25,800 bases of DNA from NCBI GenBank assembly GCA_910588405.1, contig CAJUPT010000007.1:1-25800 (forward strand), in the 5' to 3' direction. The notes beneath the pieces were generated by a model. That model was not told the DNA's origin, made no database searches, and worked only from the letters and a program-made list of their open reading frames with translations. This DNA comes from an uncultured Lachnospiraceae bacterium (GTDB lineage: Bacteria > Bacillota > Clostridia > Lachnospirales > Lachnospiraceae). Below, piece after piece: positions 1 to 7,622 of the stretch (position 1 is its first letter; every line of letters begins with the position of its first letter). The translations under genes and the position numbers were made by a program.

Positions 1-55
1 GAAAAGTTCTACCCTCTAAGCACATCAGACGAAGCTCTCAAATCACCTTACGAAC

Positions 56-91
56 AAAACGCCCGGAAAGCTGTAGTCTTCCGAGCGTTTT
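56..91 (-). terminator. Bidirectional rho-independent terminator downstream of spoIVB stub A
   Basis: The left arm (56-68) and right arm (79-91) pair over 13 positions with one mismatch around a 10-nt loop. The stem is flanked by an A run on the left and a T run on the right, so it can work in both directions. It starts about 40 bases after the stop codon of the minus-strand spoIVB stub, as expected for the native end of that gene. Confidence 0.75.
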
Positions 92-129
92 ATTAACTGA
101 TATTTTACCTCATTTATATCTTTGCACTC

Positions 130-255
130 TCACCCCTCATCCCCCCTCCGCAGCATATTCTCAATAAATATCCCATACCCCTTCGCCGGGTCCTGGATAA
201 ACACATGAGTCACCGCCCCGATCACTTTGCCGTCCTGGATGATCGGCGAACCAGA
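130..255 (-). pseudogene. spoIVB: SpoIVB peptidase, detached C-terminal 41 codons (copy A)
   Basis: The minus strand reads SGSPIIQDGK, then VIGAVTHVFIQDPAKGYGIF and IENMLRRGDEG, then TGA. This matches the C-terminus of SpoIVB, the serine peptidase that signals from forespore to mother cell during sporulation. SGSP contains the catalytic serine. Upstream of this serine the SpoIVB similarity stops abruptly (canonical proteins have GMSGSP; here the preceding codons give SV) and is replaced by element DNA, so this is a displaced 3' end and not a gene. A terminator follows at 56-91, so this copy is probably the original chromosomal end. A near-identical copy lies at 3966-4091. Identification rests on recalled family sequence. 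Confidence 0.85.
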
Positions 256-345
256 CACGCTTGTGTCAAGGATGGGACAACATTTTTCTCACACAATTTT
301 TCATAATTTTTCATTTTATGTATATTGTTTGACAGGCTGACGCCC
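256..345. repeat. Element end / attachment-site sequence, copy A
   Basis: Directly beside the spoIVB stub, positions 262-287 are identical over 26 bases to 4098-4123. Further in, a second shared block (312-326, ending near 337 with GACAGGC) matches 4155-4180. The spoIVB-to-element junction lies around 253-261. The same junction at two places 3836 bp apart is the pattern left by site-specific integration of related elements. Confidence 0.7.
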
Positions 346-404
346 GGCCTTGACCGTTGACTGGCTCGATCGTCTTTGCTCTCTCTACAATAAGTCGGAC
401 ACCG

Positions 405-968
405 TCATCCCAAGACTTCCATGACTTTTTCAAACTTGTCTTGATAATATTTTTTGCTCTCTATAGATAATTTTTGAAAGCTTCTTGCTAATTTGGCTTT
501 TACAAATTCCTTACCCTCTTTAATTTCCATTCCTTTTTGAACATAAGCTAAATACAATAAACTGGGCACACTATCGAAATGTGAAATTGCATCGGCATCT
601 GCAACACACAGTTCTTCAAGAGTATTTTTCGTTAAACTTACGCTTCCTCTGTGATTTCTAATACATTCTTGTACCAAATATATTTTTTTACTATCGTAAT
701 CATATTTTTTCAAAATGTCAAATGCCATTTTTGCTCCATACACATGATGAAGTTCATATAAACTATAATCTGTAATGGATGCAATATCATGCAGCCAAGC
801 AGCAATCATAACAACTTCCTTATCCGCACCATATTTGCCAGCCAGAATTTCTGCATTTTTGACTACAGCAACAATATGCTGATAACATCCTATCCCAAAC
901 TTGTTCGATTCCTTTTGGCATCTATTATATATTTCCTGTTGCAAATTCCTCAAAATATCTTCTCGCAT
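405..968 (-). CDS. HD-domain hydrolase, uncharacterised
   Basis: This 187-residue protein has the order expected of an HD-superfamily metal-dependent phosphohydrolase: His31 in CYQHIV, the HD pair at residues 60-61 (AAWLHDIAS), a histidine-rich stretch near 74-75, His107 (IRNHRG) and aspartates at 124 and 126 (VADADAISH). Such proteins hydrolyse nucleotides or other phosphoesters; the substrate here cannot be read. I chose the ATG at 968 (MREDILRN) over a TTG five codons upstream; the ribosome site (GAAAGAG) is weak. It is the last minus-strand gene before element end A and is separated by about 190 bases from the nuclease-like gene upstream, so it may have its own promoter. AT-rich, like the rest of the cargo. 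Confidence 0.75.
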   Translation of the reverse strand: MREDILRNLQQEIYNRCQKESNKFGIGCYQHIVAVVKNAEILAGKYGADKEVVMIAAWLHDIASITDYSLYELHHVYGAKMAFDILKKYDYDSKKIYLVQECIRNHRGSVSLTKNTLEELCVADADAISHFDSVPSLLYLAYVQKGMEIKEGKEFVKAKLARSFQKLSIESKKYYQDKFEKVMEVLG

Positions 969-1158
969 ATTTCTCTTTCTCAAATTGCAATCTATATTCT
1001 CTCATTTCTGTCTTCGTTGTTGATTTGGATTTTTGAATAAATCCGACTTCTATACAATCCTTTTCATCCACTTTTTTTCCTCGTCTGACCGCTTCTTGTA
1101 TATCATTAGTTGTCCATAACCAATTTTCTATAAACTATAACATTAGAATCTAACCTTT

Positions 1159-1686
1159 TTATTCTGGAATTGCCTTAATCGGAAATTGTCCAAAATATGT
1201 ATCTTCATTCCATTCCTGAATATTCATTACATCGACAGAATAAATCAAACTTATCTCCTTACCAATTTCATCCTGGAGTGAAAACGGAAGTTTCTTTTTC
1301 ATTTTGTTTCGGAGCATCTTTCTGGATACTGAATCTCCTTTTGGGTATTCCAGTACACAAATATACCGAATAGGTTTCAATAATTTTCCCTTTAAATATA
1401 AATAGGGAATCGAATCATAAAATTTCCGAATCAACGTCCAAAATTTTTTCTCCTCAAATGGATTATATTGCTTTTCTGTTTCTACATGCAGTAATGCTTC
1501 TCTAGTATTCGCATTTTTGTACTCAATCAATAATATATGCTGTTCCGTTTCCAGCACAAAATCTGCGTCACACAAAAAAGAAATGCCGCCGGCATGATAT
1601 AATCTATGGATATCTTCACTGGACCAAATCGCATTTGTACAATCAATTCCATATTTCCCATGCTCTTCTGTCATTATTTTTGCCAT
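1159..1686 (-). CDS. Small PD-(D/E)xK-like protein, partner of AAA ATPase
   Basis: This 175-residue protein has a plausible restriction-endonuclease-fold core: CDADFVLETEQ (Asp40/Asp42) followed by a strand ending IEYKNA (Glu55-x-Lys57), the D...ExK arrangement of many nucleases. No other domain, signal peptide or membrane segment is visible. It follows the ATPase gene by only 8 bases, so the two are almost certainly co-transcribed and functionally paired. ATPase plus small nuclease is a recurrent arrangement in bacterial defence (Septu and PARIS are general analogues), but I do not recognise this exact pair. Nuclease activity is inferred from the motif alone; it could also be a DNA-binding relic of that fold. 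Confidence 0.6.
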   Translation of the reverse strand: MAKIMTEEHGKYGIDCTNAIWSSEDIHRLYHAGGISFLCDADFVLETEQHILLIEYKNANTREALLHVETEKQYNPFEEKKFWTLIRKFYDSIPYLYLKGKLLKPIRYICVLEYPKGDSVSRKMLRNKMKKKLPFSLQDEIGKEISLIYSVDVMNIQEWNEDTYFGQFPIKAIPE

Positions 1687-1694
1687 TTAACACC

Positions 1695-2726
1695 TCATAA
1701 ATTATAAATTTTATCTAAAAGTTTATTAAAAGCCGCTATAATAGCATTATTTTCTAAATCGTCAAATTTGTTCCCTGCCTCGTACCTAATTTTATTATCT
1801 AAATTCGTATCGAAACTAAATGAATGATATAAAATATTGTCATTTTCATTCATATGCACCTCAAAATAACTTGCCAAAACATAATCATGGGTAGAAATAA
1901 AAATCTGAACTCCTTTTCGCTGTAATAACAAAAGTATATTTACAATAATCGGAATATATTTGGGGTTAATATTAGCTTCCGGTTCATCCCAGAAAAGTAC
2001 AGACCCCTTTTCTAATGTTCCATTCTTAACAAGCTGCCAGAGCAATGCCATTTTTCGGATTCCCTCTGCGACTAAATTAAACTCTTGTTTGGAATTCCCC
2101 TTTTTTAAATAAAATTCATCTTTTTTCGGTTCATACACGACGCTTCCATGAATCATACTCTCAATTTCTTTCAACATCATTTCTCGTTCCCTGGTATCTC
2201 TGCCTACGGAAACATCTATCTTAGCCGCATTGATAATGTCAAGATAAGTGTCATCAAAATGTATATTATTTTTATCTACTGCAGCATTCAGATTATAACT
2301 GTTAGATAAAATTTCTTTGGCAGGAATAAAAATGCTATTTACATCACAAAATGTTTCTTCCCATCCCGTTTCACCAGTCACGTCAGCATCCCATTTTGTA
2401 GTCTTTTTATGAAATTTAACGGACAACACTTTTTCTTTTTTCATTTCATTTTCCGAAGCTGTAATATGAACCATCGCAGCGCTATTTCCTACTTTTCTGG
2501 TAATCAGACGCGAAATCTTATAATCATCCGGTAACATGGTAAAAACAATTTTATGTGAGAAAGAAACCTTTTTATCCGCAGCCTGACACGCTGAATACAG
2601 CAATTTCAAAAGGTGAGTCTTACCCGTTCCGTTTTCCCCGATGAAGATATTAATTCCCTTATTCAGTTCTATTGTTTGCTCATCGAATACCGTATAATTC
2701 TGAAGGCTGATTTTTTTTAATATCAT
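1695..2726 (-). CDS. AAA/ABC-type ATPase (SMC/OLD-like), candidate defence ATPase
   Basis: The 343-residue protein starts like AAA15/AAA_21 ATPases: MILKKISLQNYTVF, then Walker A GENGTGKT at residues 30-37. A signature-like segment (VAEGIRKMALLW, 219-230) precedes Walker B VLFWDEPE (243-250) with ANINP, and an H-loop STHDY lies at 279-283. There is no long coiled coil, so it is a short form like the ATPases of two-gene defence modules, not a true SMC. It is followed after 8 bases by the PD-(D/E)xK-like gene. In known analogues the ATPase senses a phage product and licenses the nuclease; that role here is inference. About 75 bases separate it from the upstream tyrosine-recombinase-like gene. 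Confidence 0.85.
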   Translation of the reverse strand: MILKKISLQNYTVFDEQTIELNKGINIFIGENGTGKTHLLKLLYSACQAADKKVSFSHKIVFTMLPDDYKISRLITRKVGNSAAMVHITASENEMKKEKVLSVKFHKKTTKWDADVTGETGWEETFCDVNSIFIPAKEILSNSYNLNAAVDKNNIHFDDTYLDIINAAKIDVSVGRDTREREMMLKEIESMIHGSVVYEPKKDEFYLKKGNSKQEFNLVAEGIRKMALLWQLVKNGTLEKGSVLFWDEPEANINPKYIPIIVNILLLLQRKGVQIFISTHDYVLASYFEVHMNENDNILYHSFSFDTNLDNKIRYEAGNKFDDLENNAIIAAFNKLLDKIYNL

Positions 2727-2801
2727 GTTTTATTCTCCATTCAATCTATTTAGTCTCTATCTAACAATATATCATTACATTTTTTTACTTTTCTAAGCGA
2801 A

Positions 2802-3815
2802 TTACATATCATTGTATAAATCACTTTTTCTCAATTCAGCATCTAAAATCTGACATTTTTCATTCATTAATAGCAAACCACGTTCTTCATTTATTTTATC
2901 TTGACAATCATCCAATACATTTTTTTTATATCCCGTGAATTCCATTATAATCTCAGCAGATATCCCATTTTTCAACATTTCAATAATAGCATATTTGGCA
3001 ACTGCCCGCGACTGAGCATTACCTGTCACACTATTTAATACAATAAACATTTTTGTATTATCTAATTCTTTCTCAAAATTAGTATCATCAAAAAATAATC
3101 TGTCATTCACACATCCTGCTAACACCGCATCTCGTATTTCAATATATCTTTTCATCTGCATCGCTAATCTATCCGGCAATCTTACACAAAATTTGTTAAC
3201 AGTTAACTTGTTCAAATCAATATTATAATCTCCGAGCTTTAGTTTCCTTATCACATCATTCCGCAATCCATATAACAAAACTAATTTCACCATAAGCGCA
3301 GAAATATAATTCGAATAAACCCCCTTTTTCTTCATCAAGACGTCTTTAATATCCACATCATCTATTAACTGGTTACAGCGATTTAGTATTTCCTTTGCTA
3401 CATCTTTGTCTACCGGAGGCTCTTGTTTTGAATTATTCAAACCGATTTCTTTAATTTTATTTTCATACGCAATTTTAAATTGATTGATATGTTCATAATC
3501 ATAAAAATAGTCATTTTTCCATCCATACTCTTCATATATGAATTTAAAAAAATTACCAAGAACGGCATAATACACATCAATGGTAGCTCTACTTTTAATA
3601 TTACCAACCCTTTGATAATAAGCTACACTATCCAATAAACGATCTAATCCCATAGCAGTCAATACATATATATAATTGATATCGTTTGCCTTTAATTCTA
3701 ATGTCACAAACTCATGAAAAATGTATATTTTTCTTCTATATGTAAGTGCTGTGCCATCTCCTTTTTTCTCCTTTTCCTTCCGCAGAAAATCTTCTATTGC
3801 ATCCAAAAATATCAT
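2802..3815 (-). CDS. Tyrosine-recombinase-fold protein, probably catalytically degenerate
   Basis: The 337-residue protein has an N-terminal core-binding-like region (DAIEDFLRKEKEKKG, then TYRRKIYIFHEFV) and a C-terminal region aligning with XerC/D-type catalytic domains: LLYGLRNDVIRKLKLGDY corresponds to the first conserved arginine block. The later motifs are poor. Where HxLR is expected there is AQSR, the usual GH is GY (MEFTGYKKN), and the tyrosine nucleophile position reads DDCQDKI. It may bind DNA without recombining, or be a decayed integrase. I chose the ATG at 3815 (MIFLDAIEDF), which has GGAG about ten bases upstream, over upstream in-frame ATGs lacking a site. It is the first gene of the 3.8-kb cargo unit. 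Confidence 0.65.
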   Translation of the reverse strand: MIFLDAIEDFLRKEKEKKGDGTALTYRRKIYIFHEFVTLELKANDINYIYVLTAMGLDRLLDSVAYYQRVGNIKSRATIDVYYAVLGNFFKFIYEEYGWKNDYFYDYEHINQFKIAYENKIKEIGLNNSKQEPPVDKDVAKEILNRCNQLIDDVDIKDVLMKKKGVYSNYISALMVKLVLLYGLRNDVIRKLKLGDYNIDLNKLTVNKFCVRLPDRLAMQMKRYIEIRDAVLAGCVNDRLFFDDTNFEKELDNTKMFIVLNSVTGNAQSRAVAKYAIIEMLKNGISAEIIMEFTGYKKNVLDDCQDKINEERGLLLMNEKCQILDAELRKSDLYNDM

Positions 3816-3921
3816 ACTTTGAAATCTCCATTTTAATATTATCATTTCTTTTATATTTTTTTTTAATTGTATCATAACTGTTAAAAATTATCAATACGCA
3901 TTTAAACAAGATAATTACAAA

Positions 3922-3958
3922 ATGGCTATGAAGACCACTAAACTGCCTACATAGCCAT
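3922..3958 (-). terminator. Terminator-like hairpin after spoIVB stub B
   Basis: ATGGCTATG (3922-3930) pairs perfectly with CATAGCCAT (3950-3958) around a 19-nt loop. On the minus strand a short TTTTG tract follows. It lies 8 bases past the stop of spoIVB stub B, in the same relative place as the unrelated terminator after copy A. Copy B therefore has its own different downstream terminator, which fits a gene end carried on an element. Confidence 0.55.
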
Positions 3959-3965
3959 AATTTAT

Positions 3966-4091
3966 TCACCCCTCATCCCCCGTCCTCAACATATTCTCAA
4001 TAAATATCCCATACCCCTTAGCCGGATCCTGTATAAACACATGAGTCACCGCCCCGATCACCTTACCATCCTGGATGATCGGCGACCCAGA
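3966..4091 (-). pseudogene. spoIVB: SpoIVB peptidase, detached C-terminal 41 codons (copy B)
   Basis: This is a second SpoIVB tail, identical in protein to copy A at 40 of 41 residues (the one change is Arg to Thr near the end), and again starting at SGSP. I count ten nucleotide differences from copy A in 126 bases, nine of them silent. That bias toward silent change indicates that both tails evolved in working genes and did not arise by a recent duplication. Upstream of SGSP the sequence is element DNA (the preceding codons give FL), as for copy A. The best explanation is a replacement gene end brought by an earlier integrant and later displaced by the recombinase-bearing element. Confidence 0.85.
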
Positions 4092-4190
4092 CAGGAATGT
4101 GTCAAGGATGGGACAACATTTTTTTTGCCGCAAAATTTTTTCGCAGCTATTTTACATTTTATGTATATTATTCGACAGGCCTGCACGGCA
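4092..4190. repeat. Element end / attachment-site sequence, copy B
   Basis: Positions 4098-4123 repeat 262-287 exactly, and 4155-4180 resemble 312-337. The recombinase operon ends about 150 bases further in, so this should be the terminal recombinase-binding region of the element that carries the three serine recombinases. A perfect palindrome (TATTACTTGTAATA, 4220-4233) lies just inside it. Confidence 0.7.
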
Positions 4191-4344
4191 TTACCGGCCA
4201 AACTTCTGCCATTAGCCAATATTACTTGTAATATAAGTATATCCGCCGACAACCGCTCTATACGCCCGCATCCTGCCAAATAACCTGAATAGCCTGCCGC
4301 CTGTCTCTTTGACCAGTTTCTCAGTGTATATCATTTTCACCAAA

Positions 4345-5925
4345 TCATTCCACAGCCCTCTCCCATTCATTGCAAAAATTCCATTCAATCCTCAGCCTTC
4401 CATCCGGATAAATAATAATCTGTCTGATCAGTTCCCTCATCAGCTCCGGTGTCAGTTTTGTCACATCCTGATATTTTGCCAGTGCCTGTCCATCGGAAAT
4501 CTGTTCTGTCCGGTTCTCCATCAAATTTTTCATTTCACCCAACTGAAGTTCCACGACATCCAACCGTTCCTTCAGTTCATTCTCCTTTTGGGTTTCCTTC
4601 TGTTTTTTCAAAATAAATTCCTCTTTGGAAAATGTCCCTCTCACATACTCCTCATAATACTGTATCTTGGATGCGGCTGCCTGCTCAATCTGCATCCGGA
4701 GCCGGCGATGCTCTTTTTCCAGATTCAGAAATTCAGACTGGATTGTCGTTTCTTCTTTTTTTAACTGCCCGATTTTCTCCTTCATCAGCCTGCATTGTGT
4801 AACGATAGCATGTAAAACAATTTCCGCCAGTTTTTCTTCCGGTATCTTGATCTCCTCACACCCCAGCCCGGTTTTATATCTGGCCGTTGTGCAATACCAG
4901 TTTTTATTTTGCGCTTTTCCTTTTACCAGACGATTTCCGCAGCAGCCACAAAACAGTTTAGATGTAAAAGGGTTCCGCGCCCCGGAAACTTTTGTCTTTG
5001 CCTTTGTTGATTTCACAACCATAAGTGCTTTATCATACACCATACGGGATACAATAGCTTCATGGGTATCTGGAATCACCTGCTGTATTCCTTCCGGTAC
5101 ATGCCTGACACGATTACTTCCAACCCGCACCACATGGGATTTAAAAGGAACCGTGTCGCCAGTATAAATCCTGTTATGCAGAATATTCCGTACCGACTCA
5201 TAAGTCCAGAAAGCCCTCGTCTTATATTTCCCCCGCACCGCCGCCAGATAAACAGACGGCGTGATCACGCCGTCATCATTTAACCGCCTGGCAATCTGTG
5301 AGATCGTCACGCCTTCCGCTGCCCAGTCAAAAATCCGCTTTACCACTATGGCAGCTTCCTGGTCCACTACAATCGTGTTTTTATCCGGACCCTTTCTGTA
5401 GCCATACGGCGCTGTTCCATACACATATTCCCCGTTCATCTTTTTTAAATCCACCGCGCTTTTGATTTTTCGGGAAATATCCTTACTGTAAAGCTGGTTC
5501 GTCAGATTATGGACGGCCAGTTCCAGTCCCCCTGTTGTCTCACCCAGAGCCTGGCTGTCGAAACCATCCTGGATCGAAATAAAACGGACATCATAAGCAG
5601 GGAAAATAAACTCCAGATAATGTCCGGCCTCCAGATAATTTCTTGCGAACCGTGACAGATCCCGCACCACGATGGTACGGACTTTCCCCGCCTCAACCAG
5701 CCCCAACAGCTTCCTCATGCCGGGCCGCTCCATATTCGTTCCGGTAAAGCCGTCGTCCACCAGTTCTCCAAAATCATCCTCTTTGAATCCCTGTTTCCTC
5801 AGAAACTGCCGTATACAAATTCTCTGGGACTGTATGCTGCAGCTTTCCTCCACCGAACCCGCTTCCACATCGCCGTCCTCTTTGGAGAGCCTGAGGTAAT
5901 AATAATCTTTCTTTTCAACCGGCAT
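4345..5925 (-). CDS. Large serine recombinase 1 (third gene of recombinase operon)
   Basis: A 526-residue large serine recombinase. The N-terminal resolvase domain opens YYYLRLSKEDGD and carries the nucleophile serine in CSIQSQR; the arginine motif VVRDLSRFARNYLE follows. The central recombinase domain begins near PYGYRKGP and includes ILHNRIYTGD. A zinc ribbon (FCGCCGNRL ... WYCTT ... GCEEI) and a coiled-coil region (residues about 380-470) complete the standard layout, with no visible inactivating change. The ATG at 5925 is preceded by GAGGG nine bases upstream and overlaps the previous gene by 11 bases, implying translational coupling. Its stop lies about 250 bases from the spoIVB junction. 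Likely role: integration/excision with its two paralogues. Confidence 0.95.
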   Translation of the reverse strand: MPVEKKDYYYLRLSKEDGDVEAGSVEESCSIQSQRICIRQFLRKQGFKEDDFGELVDDGFTGTNMERPGMRKLLGLVEAGKVRTIVVRDLSRFARNYLEAGHYLEFIFPAYDVRFISIQDGFDSQALGETTGGLELAVHNLTNQLYSKDISRKIKSAVDLKKMNGEYVYGTAPYGYRKGPDKNTIVVDQEAAIVVKRIFDWAAEGVTISQIARRLNDDGVITPSVYLAAVRGKYKTRAFWTYESVRNILHNRIYTGDTVPFKSHVVRVGSNRVRHVPEGIQQVIPDTHEAIVSRMVYDKALMVVKSTKAKTKVSGARNPFTSKLFCGCCGNRLVKGKAQNKNWYCTTARYKTGLGCEEIKIPEEKLAEIVLHAIVTQCRLMKEKIGQLKKEETTIQSEFLNLEKEHRRLRMQIEQAAASKIQYYEEYVRGTFSKEEFILKKQKETQKENELKERLDVVELQLGEMKNLMENRTEQISDGQALAKYQDVTKLTPELMRELIRQIIIYPDGRLRIEWNFCNEWERAVE

Positions 5926-7621
5926 GCTTCATTCCCTCTACTTTATCCAGATAATCCATCAGCGGCTGGTAAGGATCCGCATAAGTCAAATGAATCCTAA
6001 TCTGTTTCTCATGGTTCACATAAATACTGTCCACCAGCAAATCCATCACCCTGCGGTCTATAAAGGGAAGCTTCCGGTACTCCTTCAGACGTTCAATCCA
6101 TTTCAATGCCGTCTGCAGTGCCGTATCAAGATTGGCCTTGTCGGCTCCGGCCTTAGCTTCTTCCTCCAGCAACTGCTCATACTGTTCCTGATACCTTCCT
6201 TTTATATACTCATATTCTTTTTTGTCAATCAGATGCTCCGTCAAATCCACCAGCAGCCGTTCCATTTTCAATTCCATATTTCTTCGTTTCATGCTGATAT
6301 TCGCATGCCGCTGTCCCACGTTTTCCTGATATGACAAAACCTTCGGCATCTTTTTTACATCCTCTATCAGCCGTTCCATATCAACCCCGGTCTGTACCTG
6401 CTGATTCAGTAAATTGTTCACGGCATTCATGATTGTCTCCTGCCGGATATAATGGCTGCTGCACCTGGTATGCCCGGAATCCCTGTATCCATTACAATCA
6501 TAGAATATCCGGCTGGGTGTTTTCGCGTTCGGCCTGGCACAGCCTTTTGCCGCGGTCATCTGGCTGCCGCATTCCGCGCAGAATACTTTTCCCCGCAGAA
6601 TTTCACGGTAATCCGTGTCCGGCCCAACCCGTTCCTTAAAAGATTTTCGTTTCTCCAGCTCCTTTTCATTCACCTCCTGGACCCTGTCGAACAGTTCTTT
6701 TGAGATAATCGGTGTATGCGCGTTTTCAATGACATTCCATTCTTCTGCGCTCCTCTGCCGCTTTTCCATACCGATTTTATCCCGTTTTACCCTTCCGTGT
6801 ATCCGGTTCCCGATATAAACGGGGTCTTGTGTCATTTTCCTCACAGTCCCGCGCAGCCATCCCGCATCCTTATAGACTTCTGATTTCGTCATCCCGCGCA
6901 GGTAACGCAACTTGCCCGGACAAGGGATTCCTTCCTTATTTAATGTCCTCGCGATTGAAGTAAAACTCATCCCTTCCGACCGCATCACAAAAATCCTTCT
7001 GACCACTGCCGCCGGTTCCTGGTCAATGTCATAGGTAACTGTTTCAGGATTACGCAGATATCCATACGGCACACTGCTGGAAGATGGCAAATATGTCCCG
7101 CTGCTCATCTTTGCCGAGATTCCGGAACGTATTTTCTTAGATATATCTTTGACATAGTAATCATTCATGACCATTTTTAAAGGCATGGTCAACGCAGACG
7201 CATCCGAGTGTTCATCCATACTGTCATATCCATCATTGATACTGATCAGCCTGACACCCATCCCGGGAAAAATGCGTTCCACATATTCACTGGTCAATAC
7301 AAAATGCCTGCCAAGACGGGATATATCTTTAATAATCACGCAGTTAATCCTGCCTGATTTCAGATCTTCAAGCATCCGGGCAAAACCGGGGCGTTTGAAA
7401 TTCATGCCGGTATATCCGTGATCCGCATATGTATCCACGAACCGGATATCCGGATGCTCCGTCAGATAGTGCAAGCCAATCTTCTTTTGATTCCCGATAG
7501 AATTTTGCTCAATATCATCTCCGTCCTCCACCGAAAGCCTCTGGTACAGACCCGCAAGATATTCCATTATATTGGAGGGCGTTCCCACTGTATTTTGCTC
7601 CGCCCTGCTTTTTCTGGCCAT
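5915..7621 (-). CDS. Large serine recombinase 2 (second gene of recombinase operon)
   Basis: A 568-residue large serine recombinase. The resolvase domain starts at about residue 20 (YLAGLYQRLSVEDGDD), with the nucleophile in NSIGNQKK and the conserved IIKDISRLGRHF. The recombinase domain follows (PYGYLRNPE ... DPVYIGNRIHG), then a zinc ribbon (FCAECGSQM ... FYDCNGYR ... RCSSHYI) and a coiled coil. It begins one base after the stop of recombinase 3, with a clear AGGAGGTGG site inside that gene's 3' end, and overlaps recombinase 1 by 11 bases. All three genes must be read from one transcript. The three proteins are clearly divergent, so this is not a recent triplication. Confidence 0.95.
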   Translation of the reverse strand: MARKSRAEQNTVGTPSNIMEYLAGLYQRLSVEDGDDIEQNSIGNQKKIGLHYLTEHPDIRFVDTYADHGYTGMNFKRPGFARMLEDLKSGRINCVIIKDISRLGRHFVLTSEYVERIFPGMGVRLISINDGYDSMDEHSDASALTMPLKMVMNDYYVKDISKKIRSGISAKMSSGTYLPSSSSVPYGYLRNPETVTYDIDQEPAAVVRRIFVMRSEGMSFTSIARTLNKEGIPCPGKLRYLRGMTKSEVYKDAGWLRGTVRKMTQDPVYIGNRIHGRVKRDKIGMEKRQRSAEEWNVIENAHTPIISKELFDRVQEVNEKELEKRKSFKERVGPDTDYREILRGKVFCAECGSQMTAAKGCARPNAKTPSRIFYDCNGYRDSGHTRCSSHYIRQETIMNAVNNLLNQQVQTGVDMERLIEDVKKMPKVLSYQENVGQRHANISMKRRNMELKMERLLVDLTEHLIDKKEYEYIKGRYQEQYEQLLEEEAKAGADKANLDTALQTALKWIERLKEYRKLPFIDRRVMDLLVDSIYVNHEKQIRIHLTYADPYQPLMDYLDKVEGMKHAG

Positions 7622-7622
7622 G

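Noticed and set aside
3736..3969. Open frame upstream of the tyrosine-recombinase-like gene.
   Set aside because: It overlaps the real gene in another frame, has low-complexity composition and crosses a terminator hairpin.
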